A stretch of 47,090 nucleotides of DNA, taken from NCBI GenBank assembly GCA_900316525.1, contig ONDF01000021.1:1-47090 (forward strand), in the 5' to 3' direction. Below, in pieces: positions 42,775 to 47,090 of this stretch. This DNA comes from an uncultured Bacteroidales bacterium. GTDB lineage: Bacteria; Bacteroidota; Bacteroidia; Bacteroidales; UBA932. Below the pieces are notes generated by a model that saw only the letters and a list, made by a program, of their open reading frames with translations, was not told where the DNA came from and ran no database searches. The position numbers were made by a program, and so were the translations under genes. Each line of letters opens with the position of its first letter. Positions within the stretch are counted from its first letter, which is position 1.

Positions 42775-42822
42775 TAAATTTGTTACATTTTTGTAGAAGA
42801 ATAATAGACAGAGTGTAACAAA
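42775..42822 (+). promoter_or_regulatory. Integrase promoter with flanking inverted repeat
   Basis: TAAATTTG (42775-42782) matches the -7 consensus. TTTGTTACA (42779-42787) and TGTAACAAA (42814-42822) are perfect 9-bp inverted repeats separated by 26 bases. The left arm overlaps the -7 box and the right arm ends on the first base of the integrase ATG. This looks like an autoregulatory or recombinase arm-type binding site. Confidence 0.6.
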
Positions 42823-44201
42823 TGATCCTGAAAAGGCACATCGCTTTCAAGTTACGTCCGTACGGAAAACAACGGACGGTTTATCAGATTCAACTGCATG
42901 TCACGTATGACTGCAATAGGGTCATTCTCTCAACAGGTTGTCAGGTCACGTCTCTTGAGGCTTGGGATCCCCAGAATCAATGGGTTGTTTCTGGATATAA
43001 GGGGCCAAAGGGAGAGACTGACGTAGAAATGAATAACACCTTGAGGAAAATGAAGGACCAGATGGACACGGCCTTCAAGTATTTTGAGGTGAATGAGGAG
43101 AGACCAACATTATCTCAAGTTGTCGAGCGCTATCACAGAAAAATGGATGGGATAGAGCCACAAAAGAAGAAAGACAAAGAGACGGAAAAGAAAGATCGCC
43201 CGAAAAAGAATCCTGGGCTATTGGATGTTTACCAGATGTTTGTCACTGAATGCGGCGAGAAGAATGCCTGGACCATTGCAACATTCAAGAAGATGGCCAC
43301 CCTTAAGGAAGACCTCCTTTCTTTCAAGAAGAATGTCTCGTTCTCTGATCTGGACGAGAAGGGGCTAACAGCATTCGTTCATTACCTTAGGGAGAAGAAA
43401 GTCCTTAATTCTCCCCGCAAGAAGAAGGGAGATCGGGACAAGTACGATGATGAAGATGTCATCGGCCTCAGGAATTCCACCATTCAGAAGAAACTGGGAT
43501 TCTTGAAATGGTTCCTGAAATGGGCTACTGATCATGGTTACAACACCAATCTTGCCTATAAGACCTTCCGTCCCACCTTGAAGACCACCCAGAAAAAGGT
43601 CATCTATCTCTCCAAGTCGGAACTCGAGCGCCTGAGGCAACTGGAAATCCCAGTTGGCGTATCTAGCCTCGAAGCCGTCCGGGATGTATTCCTTTTCTGC
43701 TGCTTCTCCGGGTTGCGTCATTCCGATGTGTATAATCTCCGAAAGAATGATATAAAGGATGACCACATCGAAGTTACGACAATCAAAACAGGAGACAGTA
43801 TTTCAATCGAATTGAACAACGTCACACGCGAAATCCTTCATAAATACAAGGATTATCCCTTTACCGACAACCGTGTTCTCCCTGTAATCCAAAACCAACC
43901 GATGAACAGGCACCTGAAGGATCTCTGTAAACTTGCGGGTATCAACGAGCAAATCCGAGTTACAACTTACAAGGGGAACCAGCGGAAAGACGAAATCAAG
44001 GAAAAGTGGGAACTCGTCGGTACACATACCGGTAGACGTACCTTCATCGTGAATTGTCTGTCCCTTGGTATTCCACCCAATGTCGTCATGAAATGGACCG
44101 GCCACTCGGACTACAAGGCCATGAAGCCCTATATCGACATTGTGGACAGCATTAAGGCAAGCGAAATGACAAAACTCGATAATTTATTAACCGTCAAGTG
44201 A
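42822..44201 (+). CDS. Tyrosine recombinase (integrase)
   Basis: Site-specific recombinase of 459 residues that integrates and excises the element. An N-terminal Arm-type DNA-binding domain (about 1-85, FKLRPYGKQRTVYQIQLHVTYD) is followed by a Lys-rich linker (115-135). The SAM-like core-binding domain is at about 140-255 (GLLDVYQMFVTECGEKNAWTIATFKKM). The catalytic domain holds Arg299 in CFSGLRHSDVY, His402 and Arg405 in HTGRRTF, His428 in WTGHSDYK and nucleophile Tyr437 in AMKPYID. The full catalytic set is present, so it should be active. This is the Bacteroidetes phage_int_SAM_5-like type. It ends 2 bases before the next ATG. Confidence 0.95.
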   Translation: MILKRHIAFKLRPYGKQRTVYQIQLHVTYDCNRVILSTGCQVTSLEAWDPQNQWVVSGYKGPKGETDVEMNNTLRKMKDQMDTAFKYFEVNEERPTLSQVVERYHRKMDGIEPQKKKDKETEKKDRPKKNPGLLDVYQMFVTECGEKNAWTIATFKKMATLKEDLLSFKKNVSFSDLDEKGLTAFVHYLREKKVLNSPRKKKGDRDKYDDEDVIGLRNSTIQKKLGFLKWFLKWATDHGYNTNLAYKTFRPTLKTTQKKVIYLSKSELERLRQLEIPVGVSSLEAVRDVFLFCCFSGLRHSDVYNLRKNDIKDDHIEVTTIKTGDSISIELNNVTREILHKYKDYPFTDNRVLPVIQNQPMNRHLKDLCKLAGINEQIRVTTYKGNQRKDEIKEKWELVGTHTGRRTFIVNCLSLGIPPNVVMKWTGHSDYKAMKPYIDIVDSIKASEMTKLDNLLTVK

Positions 44202-44203
44202 TT

Positions 44204-44869
44204 ATGAAAAAGCTAATCAATGAGATTGTCTCGTGGTTAAACACGTCAAGTAAGACCGACAAGAGGTTGTCTACAGCATATACTGGAATTGTTCTCTCAA
44301 TTCTTTTCTTTACAGCTTTCTACGTCTGTATCCGGGGGCTGCTCAAAATGTCAGAGCACCTTTCTCCACAAGGCCAAGAAGTCGTGTCAGTCTTGTGTCT
44401 GCTTATGCTATTTGCCGCCATATTCGCCGCATTCTTCTACTTGGTCAAATACATGGCGTTATTGCTAATCACAATATCCCAGTATGGTCTAACTCCCTCC
44501 TTTAAGAATCGAGAAGACTCCATCGAAGCCATCATGACTAGCGAGGTCGACGATAAGACAAGAATGCATAAAGAGATCGTTGCTTATCTTAAAGAATGCT
44601 CAACCCCGCGGCATTTCGCAGCATTATACATTTGGCTTAACGAGAATCAACTGTTAGATTCACCTGATCAGAAACAATTCTTGACAGCTCTTCAGACAGA
44701 CTTCCCGGGCACGGAGTCTTCCGATACCTCAAAGCAAGTACAGGTCCCGTCCCCTTCGTCGTTCAGTGAGTTTAAGACCAAACTGGAGAAAGATGACAGA
44801 AAGGATTACAGGGAAAGTGGATTCAACAGATTGTTTGAAAAGAGATTTCGCCGTTTCATGAAGGACTAA
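44204..44869 (+). CDS. Two-TM protein of unknown function in the mobile element
   Basis: A 221-residue protein. The ATG at 44204 is preferred over a GTG at 44198 that overlaps the integrase stop. A short cytoplasmic N-terminus precedes two hydrophobic helices (about 26-46, TGIVLSILFFTAFYVCIRGLL, and 62-90, VLCLLMLFAAIFAAFFYLVKYMALLLI). A soluble helical domain follows (HKEIVAYLKECSTPRHFAALYIWLNENQLLD), ending in a basic tail (NRLFEKRFRRFMKD). The adjacency to the integrase suggests a conserved cargo or regulatory gene of this element type. I do not recognise a family with confidence. Confidence 0.72.
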   Translation: MKKLINEIVSWLNTSSKTDKRLSTAYTGIVLSILFFTAFYVCIRGLLKMSEHLSPQGQEVVSVLCLLMLFAAIFAAFFYLVKYMALLLITISQYGLTPSFKNREDSIEAIMTSEVDDKTRMHKEIVAYLKECSTPRHFAALYIWLNENQLLDSPDQKQFLTALQTDFPGTESSDTSKQVQVPSPSSFSEFKTKLEKDDRKDYRESGFNRLFEKRFRRFMKD

Positions 44870-44880
44870 AAGCGCTATTT

Positions 44881-44950
44881 CTCGGTTTACTATAATACGA
44901 ATTATAACGAATTTAGGCGAATTATAACGAATTATAACGAACCTCGGTTT
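44881..44950. repeat. Iteron-like block of 10-bp AT-rich direct repeats
   Basis: Five consecutive 10-base steps run from 44891 to 44940: TATAATACGA, ATTATAACGA, ATTTAGGCGA, ATTATAACGA, ATTATAACGA. Each ends in CGA, so the sites recur once per helical turn. CTCGGTTT flanks the block on both sides (44881-44888 and 44943-44950). It lies upstream of a winged-helix protein and DnaB-type helicase. It may be replication-initiator iterons or an operator array. Confidence 0.8.
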
Positions 44951-44966
44951 TGAGCCTAAAACGCTG

Positions 44967-44997
44967 TTGCACAATGCGTTACAAAGGCTTACCTTTG
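44967..44997 (+). promoter_or_regulatory. Promoter of the replication gene cluster
   Basis: TTG (44967-44969), a 20-base spacer and TACCTTTG (44990-44997) match the Bacteroidota -33/-7 promoter. CAAAGG (44982-44987) and CCTTTG (44992-44997) form an inverted repeat over the -7 box, a possible operator. Confidence 0.75.
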
Positions 44998-45029
44998 CAC
45001 CAGAGCGACTAATTCGCCCTGGTTTTTTT

Positions 45030-45296
45030 ATGGCAAACAACAACATCAACGAACTCATGAAATTACCGATCTGGCAGATGATCGGAGAGGAGCAGTATCG
45101 GATCATCCAGTATGCGCTTGGGCACGGAGCCCCGCATGGAGAAGCGAACCCGACTATGATTCCGGTGGATATGCCTTTCGCCCCCAAGCGTACACGCATA
45201 GCGGGCGTCCACGCACTTGCCCTTTATTTGGAGTGCTGCGACAGTCTAAACGAGTACCAGGAACAACAACGTACCCTGCGTTCTGATAACAGATAA
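45030..45296 (+). CDS. Small protein of unknown function in the replication cluster
   Basis: An 88-residue protein from the ATG at 45030 (MANNNINELMKLPIWQMIGEEQYRIIQYAL). Starting at 44967 would run through the promoter. It is soluble, with an aromatic helical N-terminus and a second helix near the end (GVHALALYLECCDSLNEYQEQQ). No family recognised. It ends 11 bases before the winged-helix gene, so it is co-transcribed with the replication genes. Confidence 0.65.
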   Translation: MANNNINELMKLPIWQMIGEEQYRIIQYALGHGAPHGEANPTMIPVDMPFAPKRTRIAGVHALALYLECCDSLNEYQEQQRTLRSDNR

Positions 45297-45307
45297 TTCC
45301 AAGTACG

Positions 45308-46015
45308 ATGGCAGGGAACATCATCATTATTGAGCCACACAACAACTTCCAGAAAGTTGCAAAGGACGTCATCCTCAACAAGGAGATAGATGTCCTTACA
45401 CTCGGCGTGTATGTGAGAGTCCTTTGCCTTGGGAAGAAATGGAAACTGAATGTCAGAGGCCTCGCATCTACGTTAGGGATATCTGCGGATAGAATCAGAG
45501 CAGCCTTCTCCGCCCTTGAGAAAACCGGTTATCTCAAAAGGACCCGAGCCCATGACAAGAATGGGAAATTCTGCGGCTGGGACTATGCAATCGGTTACGA
45601 ACCGATTACCGACATAGCCAAAACACCGACGTCGGTAAATCCCGACGACGGGGGGAAACCGATGTCGGAGAAAAGAGGGGGTATAAATAGAGATGTTATA
45701 TCCCAAAAAGAAGATTTCGAGTCAAAAGAGAAGATAGAGAAATTCTCTCCTCCTTCCCAGTCTGAGGTTAAGGAATATGTCCGATCTCGCGGATGGACGG
45801 ATCCGGAAGGATTCGCCGACTTCTATCTTTCCCACCACCAGCAAAGCGGATGGCGCATGAAGGATGGCAGGCCGATAACCAGCTGGAAGCGGAACGTCCT
45901 TTCGTGGGAGCAGTTTAACAAAGACAGGATCTTTGCTCAGCCTCAAAATGTCGACGGACCGACAAGTCTGCATCAAATGAGCGAAGAGGAGTTCAGGAAA
46001 AGCTTAATCCAGTAA
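45308..46015 (+). CDS. Winged-helix replication initiator-like protein
   Basis: A 235-residue DNA-binding protein. The N-terminal half contains a winged-helix region (about 25-85): LTLGVYVRVLCLGKKWKLNVRGLASTLGISADRIRAAFSALEKTGYLKRTRAHDKNG. A linker is followed by a C-terminal motif seen in phage O-like and DnaD-like proteins: EVKEYVRSRGWTDPEGFADFYLSHHQQSGWRMKDGRPITSWKRNVLSWEQFNKD. Such proteins bind an origin and load helicase. The next gene encodes a DnaB-type helicase 5 bases downstream, and AT-rich iterons lie just upstream, which supports the role. The exact family was not identified. Confidence 0.78.
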   Translation: MAGNIIIIEPHNNFQKVAKDVILNKEIDVLTLGVYVRVLCLGKKWKLNVRGLASTLGISADRIRAAFSALEKTGYLKRTRAHDKNGKFCGWDYAIGYEPITDIAKTPTSVNPDDGGKPMSEKRGGINRDVISQKEDFESKEKIEKFSPPSQSEVKEYVRSRGWTDPEGFADFYLSHHQQSGWRMKDGRPITSWKRNVLSWEQFNKDRIFAQPQNVDGPTSLHQMSEEEFRKSLIQ

Positions 46016-46020
46016 TCATT

Positions 46021-47090
46021 ATGAAAAAGCCTCAATACGTAATTCTTGACATTCCTTTCCCGGAGACGGCAGCCTTGGAACGGCAAGTGATCGCTGATGT
46101 GATCCAGTCTCCGGACATGATGGGCGACATCCTTCCGCTCATCCACAAAGACTTTTTCACGAATACTGAACGATGCGGTATTTGGGAACTGTTGACCGAC
46201 CACTACAACAAGGGCCTTTCTTTTGACATGCAAACCATCACAGCGGAGATAGGCAAACCTTTTATTGACGAGATCCTCCCCCATCTTTCCGATGCTGGCG
46301 GATCCATCAGTGTGATTCAGCACACCTCCCTTCTCCGGACTGGGGCGGCAAGGCGCCGCGCCTATTGTGCTTCCCTTGACTTTCTCCAGAACGCCGTGAA
46401 TCCCAAAACCACAGAAGAAGACATCCTTTCAAGCATCGAAGGCTTCTCCCGGGCCGTCGAAGGCGAAGCTCCTCTGCTGTCCGAAGTCAAACTCGCTCAG
46501 GGGATCAAGGAGGTCAAGGAGGAGGCCCAAAGGATAGAGGCCCTCAAAGAACAGGGCAAGACCATCCGCATCTCAACGGGTTTCAATTTCCTGGACCAAT
46601 ACCTTAACAAAGGTTTCAAGCCCGGCCAGCTTATCGTTCTCGCCGCCCGCCCTTCTGTTGGCAAGACGGCCGTCATGCTCCAGATGGCAAAGACTGCCGC
46701 TCTCTCCGACAACCCCGTGCTTCTATTCTCCCTTGAAATGACCTGCCACGAACTTTGTGAGCGACTCTTATTCTCCACAGGAAAGGTGTCACCTTATAAA
46801 ATGGCCGATGGAGAAGTAGAGTGGCAGACCTTTATGGAGGCAGAGAATGAACTCAGTCCACTGCCTATCTACATCAATGACTTCTCTAGATCGCTGGACG
46901 AGATCGTGAGCCGCATGACCCGAGCCGTAAAACAAGGGCGTTGCAAGATTGCCTTCATCGACTACTTAGGACTGATCCAGGACACACTGAACCCTGGCTA
47001 TAACAAACTATACCAGATCATCGCCAAAATCACGGGAGACCTCAAAGCTGTTGCCAAGCGACTCGGGATCCCCATCGTGCTGTTGTGCCA
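46021..47090 (+). CDS. DnaB-type replicative DNA helicase, 3' end outside window
   Basis: Element-encoded hexameric helicase; 356 codons are visible. The N-terminal domain (FPETAALERQVIADVIQSPDMMGDILPLIHKDFF) matches DnaB helicases. The RecA-like core has RISTGFNFLDQYLNKGFKPGQLIVLAARPSVGKTA with Walker A Lys215, then LLFSLEMTCHEL, and Walker B IAFIDYLGLIQD with Asp314. The KAVAKRLGIPIVLLCQ motif is cut by the window edge. The start ATG at 46021 follows the initiator-like gene by 5 bases. It is distinct from the chromosomal DnaB expected elsewhere. Confidence 0.93.
   Translation, partial: MKKPQYVILDIPFPETAALERQVIADVIQSPDMMGDILPLIHKDFFTNTERCGIWELLTDHYNKGLSFDMQTITAEIGKPFIDEILPHLSDAGGSISVIQHTSLLRTGAARRRAYCASLDFLQNAVNPKTTEEDILSSIEGFSRAVEGEAPLLSEVKLAQGIKEVKEEAQRIEALKEQGKTIRISTGFNFLDQYLNKGFKPGQLIVLAARPSVGKTAVMLQMAKTAALSDNPVLLFSLEMTCHELCERLLFSTGKVSPYKMADGEVEWQTFMEAENELSPLPIYINDFSRSLDEIVSRMTRAVKQGRCKIAFIDYLGLIQDTLNPGYNKLYQIIAKITGDLKAVAKRLGIPIVLLC

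Larger units (their letters stand above)
42620..47090 (+). mobile_element. Integrated mobile element, left end and replication module (continues past the window)
   Basis: From about 42.62 kb the sequence is visibly more AT-rich than the chromosome to the left. All genes are on one strand: tyrosine integrase, two-TM protein, iteron block, small protein, winged-helix replication protein, DnaB-type helicase. An integrase followed by an initiator-helicase pair is the layout of temperate phages and replicative integrative elements. No phage structural, mobilisation or relaxase gene is in view, so the class is open. The exact left boundary is not proven, because the matching right-end repeat lies outside the window. 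Confidence 0.8.

Overview
The window looks like chromosome from a GC-rich member of the Bacteroidales (Bacteroidota), probably gut- or rumen-associated. The evidence is a SusC/SusD/SusE-type glycan uptake operon, Bacteroidota promoters with a TAnnTTTG -7 box, many short lipoproteins with an SxC lipobox, and a Bacteroidetes-type tyrosine integrase. Genes are packed tightly, with 1-base overlaps inside operons and gaps of a few bases between convergent genes. No rRNA or tRNA gene was recognised, and no stretch over 300 bases lacks a gene except 42376-42821, which holds a repeat, a truncated ORF and two inverted repeats.

Layout. 1-8552 (minus): a maltose-type MFS transporter, then SusC, SusD and a multi-module SusE/SusF-like lipoprotein that carries a frameshift and runs off the left edge. 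This is a starch/maltodextrin-type utilisation locus. 8721-10853 (plus): a LytS-type sensor kinase and a LytTR response regulator. 10863-11080: a dispersed palindrome followed by three hairpin units spaced exactly 50 bp apart. 11147-15851 (minus): a small ExbB-like membrane protein and a beta-propeller lipoprotein, then lepA, a glycosyltransferase and menA. 16009-16716 (plus): a membrane-anchored LytTR regulator. 16723-18054 (minus): a MATE transporter sharing a symmetrical divergent promoter with the next operon. 18144-21508 (plus): split transketolase, ECF sigma factor, putative anti-sigma protein and a Spy/CpxP-like periplasmic protein, closed by a strong terminator. 21592-22254 (minus): a LolD-like ATPase, divergent from rpsP-rimM (22379-23400).

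23410-28248 (minus): alkaline phosphatase, GH20 hexosaminidase, a DUF975 membrane protein and a DUF4465-like lipoprotein. 28312-30531 (plus): LemA and a DUF2207 protein. 30544-31785 (minus): SstT-like transporter. 31857-36634 (plus): a GH51 arabinofuranosidase and a GH31 alpha-xylosidase-like enzyme, which fit removal of side chains from plant hemicellulose. 36640-42375: a small unknown protein, a C69 dipeptidase, a DUF2130 nuclease-like protein and a UvrA paralogue lacking the UvrB-binding insertion.

From about 42.6 kb base composition drops clearly toward AT and a mobile element begins. It carries a tyrosine integrase, a two-TM protein, a block of 10-bp iteron-like repeats, a small protein, a winged-helix replication protein and a DnaB-type helicase that runs off the right edge. 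This is the integration and replication module of an integrated phage or replicative element.

The most unusual non-coding signal is a family of structured units with an exact 50-bp period at two loci (10931-11080 and about 37111-37260). Other signals of note are a dispersed GTCATT...AATCT palindrome, several promoters whose -7 box lies only 4-10 bases before the ATG, and palindromes centred in divergent promoters.
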